64,000 bases of DNA from UKL13-2 sp038206765 (GTDB taxonomy: Bacteria > Pseudomonadota > Gammaproteobacteria > Burkholderiales > Usitatibacteraceae). Shown here piece by piece: positions 45,135 to 53,498 of the stretch (its first letter is position 1; every line of letters begins with the position of its first letter). The stretch lies in assembly GCA_038206765.1 (NCBI GenBank), contig JBBRAM010000001.1:62001-126000 (forward strand), in the 5' to 3' direction. Under the pieces are notes generated by a model that saw nothing but the letters and a program-made list of their open reading frames with translations, searched no databases and was not told the DNA's origin. The position numbers and the translations under genes were made by a program.

Positions 45135-45572
45135 ATGGCAAATTCAATTACGCCCGCCGAACAACAGTTGCTTGACTTGCTACGCAAAAACGCCCGCACT
45201 AGTGTGGCTGATCTTGCACGCCAACTCGGTTTGGCACGCGCCACCGTGCAGGAGCGAATTCGCCGGCTCGAAGAAAAAGGTGTGATCGAAGGTTATACGG
45301 TCCGGCTTAACCCGACCTACAGCCGCAGTCGCGTCACAGCTCACACTATGCTTCGCATTGATCCTAAAAAAGCGGAAGCGCTTTACCGCCAGCTACGCGC
45401 TATCCCTGCCGTCGGCGGGATCTACGCGCTATCGGGCGAATTTGATGCGCTCGTGGTGTTGCAAGCAAACACCACGGCGGAGCTTGATGTGGCGCTCGAT
45501 GCGGTTGGCGCACTTGACGGCGTAGCGCGCACACAAACATCGATTGTGTTGAGCGTAAAATTTGAACGATAG
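45135..45572 (+). CDS. Lrp/AsnC-family regulator
   Basis: A 145-residue DNA-binding regulator. The N-terminal winged helix-turn-helix (LLDLLRKNARTSVADLARQL, then ARATVQERIRRLEEKGVIEG) is followed by the RAM ligand-binding domain (about 65-145). It is transcribed divergently from the saccharopine dehydrogenase gene, with about 145 bp between starts, so control of that lysine-catabolic unit by lysine or an intermediate is a natural inference. Lrp-type operators are degenerate and I did not identify any by eye. Confidence 0.9.
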   Translation: MANSITPAEQQLLDLLRKNARTSVADLARQLGLARATVQERIRRLEEKGVIEGYTVRLNPTYSRSRVTAHTMLRIDPKKAEALYRQLRAIPAVGGIYALSGEFDALVVLQANTTAELDVALDAVGALDGVARTQTSIVLSVKFER

Positions 45573-45614
45573 TTTTCACCCATTTGCGCCTTAACCACTG
45601 GAGAACGCTAGACA

Positions 45615-46943
45615 ATGATTTCCCACCTACGGACTAACATCAGCACCGTTTTAGTTGTACTTGCGGCTTCCTGCACGGCGTCGATTGCATTCGCCCAAAA
45701 CAAGTCGAACCGGGATGCTGACGTTGAAGGGTTCTCGATGCAGCGACTCAAGGCAATCGGCGAGCAAGTTCGCGCGGACGTAAAAGCAGAGCGCATCCCA
45801 GGCGGCGTGTTGATGATGATGCGAAATGGCAGGGTAGTCTATGCCGAAGCGATTGGGACGCAAAATCCGAGACTGGATTCCGCATCTAAAACCGCGATGG
45901 GTCAAGATGCTATTTTCCGTATTTATTCGATGACCAAACCAATTGTCGCAGTCGCAGTGATGATGATGGTGGAGGAAGGTCGCATTCTCATCACCGACCC
46001 AGTCACCAAATATTTTCCTGAATTCAAAGACCTGAAAGTCGGCGTAGAAAAAGCCGACGCGAGTGGCAATAAAATACTCGAACTTGCCCCTTTGCAACGC
46101 CCGATTACCATCCACGATTTGCTACGGCATACCGCCGGTTTCACCTATGGGTTCCAGGGCAAGTCGTTGGTGAAAGATGAATACAACAAATTACGAATTG
46201 ACGGCGGCAACCACACCTCGCTCGAATTCATCGAAAAGCTGGCCAAAGTGCCGCTCCAATTTCAGCCTGGCACGAACTGGGATTACAGCGTCGCCACCGA
46301 TGTGTTGGGCGTACTGCTTGAGCGCCTATCCGGACAAACCCTTGAAGAGTGCCTATTGGCGCGGATCTTCAAGCCACTGGGTATGAACGACACCGGCTTT
46401 TGGGTGCCGGCTGATAAGCAAAATCGGATCGCTGAGCCGTTCGAAATTGACCCCGATTTTAAAATAAAAACAATGCTGAGCAATCCTCGCAAACCGCCCA
46501 AAATGTTTTCCGGCGGCGGTGGCCTTGTCTCGACCGCGCCCGACTATGTGCGATTCATGCAAATGCTCATCAACGGCGGTCAGCTTGATGGCTCGGCCGG
46601 ACAGGTACGGATCCTGTCGCGCAAAACGGTTGAATACATGCTGGCGGATCACTTGGGCAATATTCGCCAATCATTACCACGCGAAGCGGTGGAAAGCTTC
46701 GGGCCGCGTCCCGGCTATGGCTTTGGCTTGGGCTTTGCCGTGCGGCTGCCATTCGCCGAGGGCGGCGTGACTGGACAGTTTGGGACCGCAGGCAGCGGCG
46801 ATTGGAATGGATTATCGGGCCCGAATTTTTGGATTGACCCGGCCGAGAAATTAGCGGTGGTCTGGATGATGCAGGCACCAGGGGCGCGGGCTTACTATCG
46901 CCAGATGATTCCGAACCGGGTATACGGAGCGATGGTGAAATAA
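45615..46943 (+). CDS. Exported serine hydrolase (beta-lactamase/S12 family)
   Basis: A 442-residue protein with a signal peptide (cleavage near SIAFAQ). The S12-type motifs are YSMTKPI (S-x-x-K), WDYSVATDVLGVL (Y-x-S/N) and a late GTAGSGDWNG segment in the place of the HTG triad element. Members are esterases, D-amino-acid amidases or carboxypeptidases rather than true beta-lactamases. It lies 42 bp after the Lrp-type gene on the same strand and may be read with it, but its role is unknown. It converges on comC. It is related to, but smaller than, the hydrolase at 14870-16597. Confidence 0.85.
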   Translation: MISHLRTNISTVLVVLAASCTASIAFAQNKSNRDADVEGFSMQRLKAIGEQVRADVKAERIPGGVLMMMRNGRVVYAEAIGTQNPRLDSASKTAMGQDAIFRIYSMTKPIVAVAVMMMVEEGRILITDPVTKYFPEFKDLKVGVEKADASGNKILELAPLQRPITIHDLLRHTAGFTYGFQGKSLVKDEYNKLRIDGGNHTSLEFIEKLAKVPLQFQPGTNWDYSVATDVLGVLLERLSGQTLEECLLARIFKPLGMNDTGFWVPADKQNRIAEPFEIDPDFKIKTMLSNPRKPPKMFSGGGGLVSTAPDYVRFMQMLINGGQLDGSAGQVRILSRKTVEYMLADHLGNIRQSLPREAVESFGPRPGYGFGLGFAVRLPFAEGGVTGQFGTAGSGDWNGLSGPNFWIDPAEKLAVVWMMQAPGARAYYRQMIPNRVYGAMVK

Positions 46944-46966
46944 CACTTGCGACAAAAACCCAGGCC

Positions 46967-47971
46967 TTAAACCTCGGCCAAGCGCACCAAATCTGCCATC
47001 AATGCATCAGGAATTTCGATGCCCGCGCTCGTGGATGCCATCGCAATTAGTTCACGTCGGCCTCCGGGCAAGCGCACACCATCATCGGCCAGCATTGCCG
47101 CAACCAAGGTTTCAATCCGCTCAAAAAATACCGCGCGCCCTGCCAGGGAGGCAGGATCAATCACTAAAAATGCTTGCCCGATGCGCGGGCGGTTTCCCGC
47201 ATCAACAAAAAACGAATCAGCTTCAAAACCAAATGCGGCACCGGTGAGGGCGCAGCACAATAATTCAACCACCAATGCCAGCATCGCCCCTTTCACACCG
47301 CCTGCGGGCAGCATGGTACCTTCCATCCCTGCTTTGGGATCGGTGGTTGGCTTACCATCTTTGTCCAACGCCCAACCGAGCGGAATCGCCTCGCCCTTTT
47401 TGGCTGCGATCATGAGTTTGCCGCGCGCGACCTCTGATAGCGAGAGGTCAATCATCAGCGGCACATCAAATTCACGCGGAAATGCAGCAGCAATGGGGTT
47501 GGTACCAAAAATCCCGCGCTTGCCGCCCCAAGCAGGCATAGCGGCGGGAGAATTGCTAAATGCCAAACCAACCATTTTTTCAGCAGCAACCTTTTCCAGG
47601 TGATAAGCGGCCATGCCGAAATGGTGGCTATTGGCCACTCCGACAAAACACGCGCCGGAAATCTTTGCCCGGGCTATCGCCTCGGTAATCGCCAACTCGC
47701 AAGCGGGAAATGCCAAACCTTCCTCCGCATCAACCAAACAGGCGGCTGCTCTGCTGTTCGTAATTTTTGCCACGGCCGCGCCATTGGCACGACCATTACG
47801 CAAATGGGTGGTGTATTGGAGTATGCGTGAAAGCCCATGCGAAGGCAGGCCCCGTGAATCAGCGTAGATTAGTGCGCGTACTGTTGCATCAGCCATGGAT
47901 GTTGACGCGCCTGCTAGTGTGAGGGTACGCGTGGCTAAATCAACGAGATGTTGTTGCGAATGTTTGGCCAT
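46967..47971 (-). CDS. comC: (R)-sulfolactate dehydrogenase ComC (Ldh2/malate dehydrogenase family)
   Basis: Predicted to reduce sulfopyruvate to (R)-3-sulfolactate with NAD(P)H. The 334 residues have the Ldh2 pattern: SRGLPSHGLSRILQYT, CFVGVANSHHFGMAAYHLE with the catalytic-type histidine, AMPAWGGKRGIFGTNP, and GAMLALVVELLCCALTGAAF. The family also includes malate, ureidoglycolate and 2,3-diketo-L-gulonate reductases, so the substrate is not fixed by sequence alone. The call rests on the company of slcC, suyB and suyA in the same run, the gene set described for sulfolactate degradation in Chromohalobacter salexigens. It is the last gene of that run, after an 8-bp repeat array. Confidence 0.75.
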   Translation of the reverse strand: MAKHSQQHLVDLATRTLTLAGASTSMADATVRALIYADSRGLPSHGLSRILQYTTHLRNGRANGAAVAKITNSRAAACLVDAEEGLAFPACELAITEAIARAKISGACFVGVANSHHFGMAAYHLEKVAAEKMVGLAFSNSPAAMPAWGGKRGIFGTNPIAAAFPREFDVPLMIDLSLSEVARGKLMIAAKKGEAIPLGWALDKDGKPTTDPKAGMEGTMLPAGGVKGAMLALVVELLCCALTGAAFGFEADSFFVDAGNRPRIGQAFLVIDPASLAGRAVFFERIETLVAAMLADDGVRLPGGRRELIAMASTSAGIEIPDALMADLVRLAEV

Positions 47972-47981
47972 ATATCGATAG

Positions 47982-48061
47982 ATTGTTAAATCGTTGAATC
48001 GCTAAATCGTTTAATTGTTCAATTGTTCAATTGTTTAATCGTTTAGTCGTTTAGTCGTTCA
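47982..48061. repeat. 8-bp array between slcC and comC
   Basis: Ten 8-bp units in perfect phase (ATTGTTAA, ATCGTTGA, ATCGCTAA, ATCGTTTA, ATTGTTCA x2, ATTGTTTA, ATCGTTTA, GTCGTTTA, GTCGTTCA), starting 12 bp 3' of the slcC stop and ending 10 bp upstream of comC's start. It separates two genes otherwise expected to be co-transcribed. Confidence 0.85.
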
Positions 48062-48073
48062 ACTACTAAATAA

Positions 48074-49000
48074 TTAACGCAAAAGAAACGTAGCAACGCG
48101 TTCGGCAATCATACTACTGACGCGTTCATTCGATTCAGTAGTCACTCCCGCAATATGCGGCGTGAGAATCAAATTCGGGCAATCGGCAAGCCCAGAGCCA
48201 TTCTTCAGGGGCTCAGTCTCAAAAACATCGAGCGCCGCGCCGCCTAGGTTTTTGGCTTTGAGCGCAACCGCCAAAGCCCCTTCATCCACCACCCCGCCGC
48301 GGGCGGTGTTGATCAAAACCGCATTGGACTTCATCATCGCCAAGCGCTGTTGCCCGATCAGATTTTTGGTATCCGCCGTGAGAGGAATATGCAGCGTGAC
48401 AATATCGCTTTCAGCAAGCAACGTATCAAGCGTGCGAAATTGCACATTGTTTTCAGCCCAAATCGATGCGTCGGCAGCGATCATCGAATCACTTGCCACT
48501 ACCCGCATCCCCAGACCCTGTGCGAGCTTGGCGGTAAGTTGCCCGATGCCGCCAAAGCCGACAATACCGAGCACCTTGCCGCCAATTTCGCGGCCGTTCG
48601 AAAGCGCGTTGCGCGGCCACGCGCCTGCTGCGACCGCATCCGATGAACGATAAGTTCCGCGCAGCAACATCATGGCCGTGCCAATCACGTACTCAGCGAC
48701 GGCCAGTGCATTCGCACCGGTTGCCGGAATCACCTCAATATTTTTTGCTTTGCAGGCAGGCAAATCAATATTGTCGAGTCCGACGCCAAGACGCCCCACC
48801 ACCTTGAGCATTGGCGAGGCCTGCAGGAGCGCGGCAGTGACTTGCGTCCGGTTGCGAACAATGATGGCGTCGCAGTCTTTCAGCTTGACGAGCATATCGT
48901 CCGGCCGATCCACCAAAGTCGGATCGTAATTCGTATCGAACTGTTGTTTCAGCGATTCAACGGCAGCTTCATCCATGAATTCCGTGATGAGAATTTTCAT
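48074..49000 (-). CDS. slcC: (S)-sulfolactate dehydrogenase SlcC (D-2-hydroxyacid dehydrogenase family)
   Basis: Predicted to oxidise (S)-3-sulfolactate to sulfopyruvate with NAD+. The 308-residue protein opens MKILITEFMDEAAVESLKQQ and has the D-3-phosphoglycerate dehydrogenase family layout. Visible are the NAD-binding VLGIVGFGGIGQL, the catalytic arginine block INTARGGVVDEGAL, and the catalytic histidine block LILTPHIAGVT. It lacks the C-terminal ACT domains of SerA. This opening and the location beside suyAB and comC fit SlcC of the sulfolactate racemising pathway. It is 15 bp downstream of suyB, on the same strand. A generic hydroxyacid dehydrogenase is the alternative. Confidence 0.78.
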   Translation of the reverse strand: MKILITEFMDEAAVESLKQQFDTNYDPTLVDRPDDMLVKLKDCDAIIVRNRTQVTAALLQASPMLKVVGRLGVGLDNIDLPACKAKNIEVIPATGANALAVAEYVIGTAMMLLRGTYRSSDAVAAGAWPRNALSNGREIGGKVLGIVGFGGIGQLTAKLAQGLGMRVVASDSMIAADASIWAENNVQFRTLDTLLAESDIVTLHIPLTADTKNLIGQQRLAMMKSNAVLINTARGGVVDEGALAVALKAKNLGGAALDVFETEPLKNGSGLADCPNLILTPHIAGVTTESNERVSSMIAERVATFLLR

Positions 49001-49015
49001 GTTTGCATTTTCGGT

Positions 49016-50185
49016 CTACGCGCTTTCGTACAAACGTGTCAGCACAAACTCGCGGTGACCGAGCGCTTCGGCCGCCGTTAAGCGGCCATTAGCGGTGCGC
49101 AGCATCATATCGAGTAATTTATCGCCCGCGTCGTCCAGCAGTAGCTCGCGCTGCAATAGCGCACAAGAATCGACGTCTATATGCTCACTCATCGTACGAA
49201 CCGTGCGGGGGTTTGCGCAAATTTTAATCACCGGCAAAATTGGATTGCCGATAACATTACCCTGGCCCGTTGGGAAGAAATGCACCGTGAATCCGGCCGC
49301 CGCGCACAGCGTCACCATCTCGGCTGCCGCTGAGGAAGAGTCCATAAACCAGAGGCCGGGGCCGGCCGGCGTTTCAGCTTTGTCGAGCACACCGTCAACC
49401 AAACATTTTTTGCCGATTTTTTGAATGTTGCCCATCGCTTTTTCTTCAATGGTCGTTAGGCCGCCGAGAATGTTGCCCTTGGTCGGCTGCGATTCAGAAA
49501 GGTCACTCGTCTTATGACGGTTCACCACATCCTGATAGCGGTTAAACATCGCCATGAAATCCTCGGCCACTTTCGGCGTGCGGCAGCGCTCAACCACCAC
49601 CTTTTCCCCGCCTGTAATTTCGGTTGTCTCGCCAAACACCAGTGTGCTGCCGAGGCCATAAAGCCGGTCAAATGCGCTGCCCACGGTTGGGTTTGCGCCA
49701 CAGCCGGATGTCGTGTCGGATTCACCGCACTTGGTTGATACCCATAAATCCGCCACGCCACATTCGACTCGGTGTAATTCAGACGCATCTTGCAAAAACG
49801 CCCGCGCGGCTTTGGACGCACGCATAATCGTGTCGTGGTCACCATGCTGCTCGATACCAAAGCCCACCACCGGCTTGCCTGTTTTAGCGATGCCATCCAC
49901 CACCCGCTTGGTCCAGCCTTCTTCGATGCCAATCACCACGACGGCAGCCACATTCGGATTTGAACCCGTACCGATTAAGGTTCGGAAATGCAAATCCAAA
50001 TCTGCGCCAAACTGCAAACGACCATAGGGGTGCGGGATTGCCATCACGCCTTTGATGTTGTGCGCAACGGCTTCACAGGCGGCGTTGGACAAATCATCAA
50101 CGGGCAAAATAATAACGTGGTTACGCACACCCACACGGCCATTCGCGCGCCGGTAGCCCCAGAAAGTAGTGTCTTTGGTAATCAT
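49016..50185 (-). CDS. suyB: (R)-sulfolactate sulfo-lyase beta subunit SuyB
   Basis: The large subunit of the enzyme splitting (R)-3-sulfolactate into pyruvate and sulfite. The 389-residue length and sequence match the UxaA/altronate-dehydratase superfamily, in a split form without the SAF domain. Blocks: FWGYRRANGRVGVRNHVIIL, IPHPYGRLQFGADLDLHFRTL, KCGESDTTSGCGANPTVG, and MDSSSAAAEMVTLCAAAGF. Compared with fused altronate dehydratase as I know it, it lacks a GGCG-type signature and keeps IPHPYGRLQFG instead, which I associate with SuyB. The adjacent SAF-domain gene (suyA) supplies the other subunit. Altronate or galactarate dehydratase remains a possible alternative. Confidence 0.8.
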   Translation of the reverse strand: MITKDTTFWGYRRANGRVGVRNHVIILPVDDLSNAACEAVAHNIKGVMAIPHPYGRLQFGADLDLHFRTLIGTGSNPNVAAVVVIGIEEGWTKRVVDGIAKTGKPVVGFGIEQHGDHDTIMRASKAARAFLQDASELHRVECGVADLWVSTKCGESDTTSGCGANPTVGSAFDRLYGLGSTLVFGETTEITGGEKVVVERCRTPKVAEDFMAMFNRYQDVVNRHKTSDLSESQPTKGNILGGLTTIEEKAMGNIQKIGKKCLVDGVLDKAETPAGPGLWFMDSSSAAAEMVTLCAAAGFTVHFFPTGQGNVIGNPILPVIKICANPRTVRTMSEHIDVDSCALLQRELLLDDAGDKLLDMMLRTANGRLTAAEALGHREFVLTRLYESA

Positions 50186-50288
50186 ATAAGTTTCCTGAAA
50201 AATTCGTCGTGGTTTGATTTGATAGTTCTAGAGAGCTAGCGATGGTCTGCAATACTGCCGATTCCGGACCTATTGAAAAGACAAGCGA

Positions 50289-50570
50289 CTACCAACGCTT
50301 GGTTTTGATATTGTGGACATGCGCATGTTCACCAGCTTTGATTGGCGCAATGACGCGGCCAATATCGGTACCATATTTAAAAATAGTATCGCCGACGGCC
50401 ATATCCTTGAGCGCGATCTTGTGGCCGATGGGAATATCCTGCAGCGCCTTGATGGCGATTTGTTTATCGTCATCCATGATCCACGCCGTCAAATCGGCAC
50501 CGGCTGTAATGCCCTCAACCACGGCCACTGCCACGGTGTCTTTGGCTTCATGCAACACAAAATGAATCAT
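50289..50570 (-). CDS. suyA: (R)-sulfolactate sulfo-lyase alpha subunit SuyA
   Basis: A 93-residue SAF-domain protein, the small subunit of the sulfo-lyase. GGAGGA seven bases upstream fixes the start at 50570; the frame runs further upstream without sense. The sequence has the family order IHFVLHEAKDTVAVAVVEG, IPIGHKIALKDMAVGD, KYGTDIGRVIAPIKAGEH and the terminus HVHNIKTKRW, the last of which I associate with SuyA more than with the SAF domain of altronate dehydratase. It lies 103 bp before suyB and is the first gene of the operon, behind the promoter at 50638-50666. Confidence 0.8.
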   Translation of the reverse strand: MIHFVLHEAKDTVAVAVVEGITAGADLTAWIMDDDKQIAIKALQDIPIGHKIALKDMAVGDTIFKYGTDIGRVIAPIKAGEHAHVHNIKTKRW

Positions 50571-50637
50571 TTTTAATTCCTCCAACGATGGGCAGATATA
50601 TATCGAAAAATGGGCAACGTAAAGTTCATTAACCTTG

Positions 50638-50666
50638 ATAATATTCACTGCGACGACTAAAGTCAA
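50638..50666 (-). promoter_or_regulatory. Promoter of suyA
   Basis: On the minus strand TTGACT (-35, 50661-50666) and TATTAT (-10, 50638-50643) are separated by a 17-bp spacer. The -10 is 67 bp upstream of the suyA ATG. A short palindrome lies between this and the divergent gntR promoter. Confidence 0.75.
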
Positions 50667-50671
50667 TTAGG

Positions 50672-50683
50672 TCATCTATATGA
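50672..50683. promoter_or_regulatory. Candidate GntR operator
   Basis: TCATCTATATGA is an inverted repeat (TCAT-N4-ATGA) between the divergent -35 elements of suyA and the GntR-type regulator. Position fits an operator serving both directions; the short arms make it tentative. Confidence 0.4.
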
Positions 50684-50684
50684 G

Positions 50685-50713
50685 TTGTAGCTTCCCGCTG
50701 GGTTAGTTATGAT
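50685..50713 (+). promoter_or_regulatory. Promoter of the GntR-family regulator
   Basis: TTGTAG (50685-50690) and TATGAT (50708-50713) with a 17-bp spacer, 62 bp upstream of the regulator's ATG at 50776. The -35 box is weaker than that of the suyA promoter. Confidence 0.6.
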
Positions 50714-50775
50714 AAGACCCGTCACCGCTTACTAACCTTGAATATCACCTTCACACCAAACTCGCAAAGAATCAA

Positions 50776-51561
50776 ATGCACCGCAAATGGGAAGACCCGT
50801 CCAGGCGTCATAAACTCGCCACCGGCGCGGCGCTGGATACGCCGCTCTACAAAGAAATCAAGCGCCTCTTAACCGAGACGATCAGTGCCGGCGAATGGAA
50901 GCCAGGCACTGCGATTCCGGCTGAATGGATGCTATCAGAGCGTTTTAAAGTGGCCGTCGGTACAGTGCGTAAAGCGGTTGATGAATTGGTGAAAGAAAAC
51001 ATTCTGATTCGCCAGCAAGGGCGCGGCACGTTCGTAGCGGCGCATAACCGTGCACGGCTAATGTTTCATTTCTTCCACATTGTGAAGAGTGATCGCGTCG
51101 ATAGCGCCAAGGAAACTCCCTTGGTCGAGATGCTTTCATTTCGTCGTGGCAGCGCGAATCTTGAGGAGGCTTCGCATCTGGGCATCGCTGTTTCAGCGAA
51201 GGTCTATCGGATTCGAAATCTGCTGAGGCTGGTTGATAAACCGATTATTTTTGATGCCATCACGATCCCGCAAGCGCTGTTCCCCAATCTGACCGCCGCA
51301 ATATTCAAAGGTCGCCCGAACACGATTTACCATCTTTATCAAACCGCCTTTAACATCACCGTCGTGCGATCCGCCGAGCGGTTGCGTGCCAGGCTGGCCG
51401 ATTCCGAGACTGCCGAAACGCTTGGTGTGAAAGTCGGTGCACCGCTCCTCGAAATTCGCCGCGTAGCAATGAGCTTTAATGATGCGCCGGTAGAATTCCG
51501 GCGCTCGCTGGTGAATACTGAAGATTACGAATATTTTAGTGATTTGGCGAAAAATAGCTGA
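50776..51561 (+). CDS. GntR-family (HutC/UTRA) transcriptional regulator
   Basis: A 261-residue repressor-type protein. The N-terminal winged helix (LYKEIKRLLTETISAGEWKPG, AIPAEWMLSERFKVAVGTVR, KAVDELVKENILIRQQGRGT) is followed by a UTRA effector-binding domain (about 95-250). It is the only plus-strand gene in a long run of minus-strand catabolic genes, standing between suyA and the SDR-dehydrogenase end of the long operon. UTRA domains bind sugar- or amino-acid-derived ligands, so a pathway intermediate such as sulfoquinovose or sulfolactate is a plausible inducer; none can be chosen from the sequence. Confidence 0.9.
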   Translation: MHRKWEDPSRRHKLATGAALDTPLYKEIKRLLTETISAGEWKPGTAIPAEWMLSERFKVAVGTVRKAVDELVKENILIRQQGRGTFVAAHNRARLMFHFFHIVKSDRVDSAKETPLVEMLSFRRGSANLEEASHLGIAVSAKVYRIRNLLRLVDKPIIFDAITIPQALFPNLTAAIFKGRPNTIYHLYQTAFNITVVRSAERLRARLADSETAETLGVKVGAPLLEIRRVAMSFNDAPVEFRRSLVNTEDYEYFSDLAKNS

Positions 51562-51715
51562 CCCCTTCGTGCGCGGCAAAATGCATTTTTCACGCTCACC
51601 TGCCGGCAACAAATTGAATCAACCAAAATCCACCTGAATCCCCTTTTTTGACGCTAGACGTGCCTTGCATGGCGCTCAAATAGAGCTTGCAAGCCGCAAG
51701 CAATAGGTGGTCGGT

Positions 51716-51751
<36 letters not shown>

Positions 51752-51759
51752 AGTGCAGC

Positions 51760-52536
51760 CTAGCCCACGACCGAAACCTGCGCTAAACCAGCATCGACAA
51801 TAATATTTTGTCCCGTAATGCCATCGGAATCGTCCGCCGCTAGGAACAACGCTGTCCGAGCGACATGCGCCGCGTCAAGACGATATTTCAAGCACTGCAA
51901 CTCAATAAATTTTTTATCGTCATCCACTCCACGCCAAAGCGCTTCTTGCCGCGCTGTGACGATCGCGCCGGGAACCAGTGTATTGACGCGAATATTTTTC
52001 TCGCCCAGCTCGCGGGCTAACGTGCGGGAAATGCCCGATATTGCCGCCTTCGATGCAGTGTAACCGATCAAATTTGGGCGGCCTCGCATCCACGAAACCG
52101 AGCCCAAATTGATGATTGAGCCGCCTCCCGCAGCGGCCATCCCGGGGGCGATTTGCTGGATTGCAAATACATGATGTTTGAGGTTCAAACCCAAACAGTT
52201 GTCCCACGACTCGGAGGTGAGTTCGGCGAGCGTGTGGCGGTTATCGTTGCCGGCATTGTTAATCAACACGCGAACAGCGCCGAGTTCACGTTCCACCTCA
52301 GCCAGCTTCGCTTGATATGCGGCGATGTCACGAATATCGCAAACGATAAATTGCGGTTTATGCGGGCAGGTTTTTGCCAATTTCTCCGCTAACGCATGGC
52401 TTGCGGTTTCATCAATATCGCAAAACGCCACCCGTGCACCTTGCAACGCAAAATGCTCCACCATTGAGGCACCAATGCCGGAGCCGCCGCCGGAAATAAA
52501 CACTACACGATTATTGAGGCTGGGATATTGCGTCAT
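51760..52536 (-). CDS. SDR sugar dehydrogenase, candidate sulfoquinovose 1-dehydrogenase
   Basis: A 258-residue short-chain dehydrogenase. NAD-binding SGGGSGIGASMV near residue 15, the NNAGN motif, the active-site serine region SIINLGSVSWM and the Y-x-x-x-K pair in YTASKAA are all present. The family includes xylose, fucose and glucose 1-dehydrogenases as well as the sulfoquinovose dehydrogenase of the Pseudomonas putida SQ1 sulfo-ED pathway. It is the last gene of the long operon, downstream of the lactonase by 35 bp, exactly where the first oxidative step would be encoded. The specific substrate is inferred from the operon. Confidence 0.8.
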   Translation of the reverse strand: MTQYPSLNNRVVFISGGGSGIGASMVEHFALQGARVAFCDIDETASHALAEKLAKTCPHKPQFIVCDIRDIAAYQAKLAEVERELGAVRVLINNAGNDNRHTLAELTSESWDNCLGLNLKHHVFAIQQIAPGMAAAGGGSIINLGSVSWMRGRPNLIGYTASKAAISGISRTLARELGEKNIRVNTLVPGAIVTARQEALWRGVDDDKKFIELQCLKYRLDAAHVARTALFLAADDSDGITGQNIIVDAGLAQVSVVG

Positions 52537-52571
52537 TTTGTCTGCCCTATTTCAGCTTGGTTTCAACTTCA

Positions 52572-53498
52572 TCAATCCAAATAATATGGCTCGGGCCGGC
52601 CCGCCACATCGACGCGACACGTAAAAATACCGCCGGCAAACGGTTGCGCCGCCAACTCTTCAGCTGATGCGCCGTCACGCGCGGTGGTGACGTAAATCGT
52701 CCGCAAATCGACACCGCCAAAGGCCAGCATCGTCGTGCGTTTTGCGGGCACGTTCAGCTTGGCGATGATCTCACCACTCGGCGAAAATCGCAGCACGCAG
52801 CCGCCTTCGTATTGCGCACTCCAGTAGCAGCCTTCGCTATCTACCGCGGCACCATCAGGGCGACCGTCATAGCTTGCTTGCGTTTTATCGTCTGGGCGTT
52901 TAACAAAAATTTCACGTGCGCCGACGCGGCCAGTTTTAACATCGAACGGAAAACGATAGATGACATGGTTTGGGGTATCGGATTGATACACCGTTTTATC
53001 ATCCAACCCAAACCCTAGGCCGTTACTCACTTTCACGCCATTTTTACCTGAAGATCCCCAACCAGCGCGGACTTTGCCATTTTCAAGATAATACATTTCC
53101 GCCAGCGCTGCCGTGCGCGGCTCATACATGGCACCTGCCCAAAAGCGACCCGCCGCATCGCAACGCCCATCATTAAATCGCATGTTAGACGTATCGTATG
53201 GTGCATCGGCAATTTTATTCAACTCGCCATCGTGTGGATAGAAACGATACCAACCATCACGCATTGCCACAACTAGTCCACCAGCGTCAGCGATACCGAT
53301 ACATCCGGGCTCACAAGGCATGGTCCACGCTTGATTTTGTTGGCTTGCCGGATCAAATCGGTTTATCAAACAACCTGAAATATCGACCCAATACAACGCT
53401 TGCTCAGCGACGCTCCAGAGCGGGCATTCAGCAAGTTTGGCACGGGCATCAAATGCCAGTTCTGCCTGATATTGCTTAACCAGACTACCCATTTGCAT
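52572..53498 (-). CDS. SMP-30/gluconolactonase-family lactonase, candidate sulfogluconolactonase
   Basis: A 308-residue calcium-dependent lactonase of the six-bladed propeller type. Glu24 in KLAECPLW, the asparagine in KVSNGLGF, and the aspartate in DGRPDGAAVDSEGCYW fit the metal-binding positions of the family. It would open the 1,5-lactone made by the SDR enzyme. The coding sequence overlaps the upstream epimerase by 14 bp, showing an operon. The start is MQMGSL or the second methionine. Substrate from context only. Confidence 0.8.
   Translation of the reverse strand: MQMGSLVKQYQAELAFDARAKLAECPLWSVAEQALYWVDISGCLINRFDPASQQNQAWTMPCEPGCIGIADAGGLVVAMRDGWYRFYPHDGELNKIADAPYDTSNMRFNDGRCDAAGRFWAGAMYEPRTAALAEMYYLENGKVRAGWGSSGKNGVKVSNGLGFGLDDKTVYQSDTPNHVIYRFPFDVKTGRVGAREIFVKRPDDKTQASYDGRPDGAAVDSEGCYWSAQYEGGCVLRFSPSGEIIAKLNVPAKRTTMLAFGGVDLRTIYVTTARDGASAEELAAQPFAGGIFTCRVDVAGRPEPYYLD

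Noticed and set aside
49016..50570. SuyA/SuyB as split altronate dehydratase
   Set aside because: Same superfamily, but the SAF terminus HNIKTKRW and the IPHPYGRLQFG block fit SuyA/SuyB better, and slcC and comC adjoin. Kept as the main alternative.
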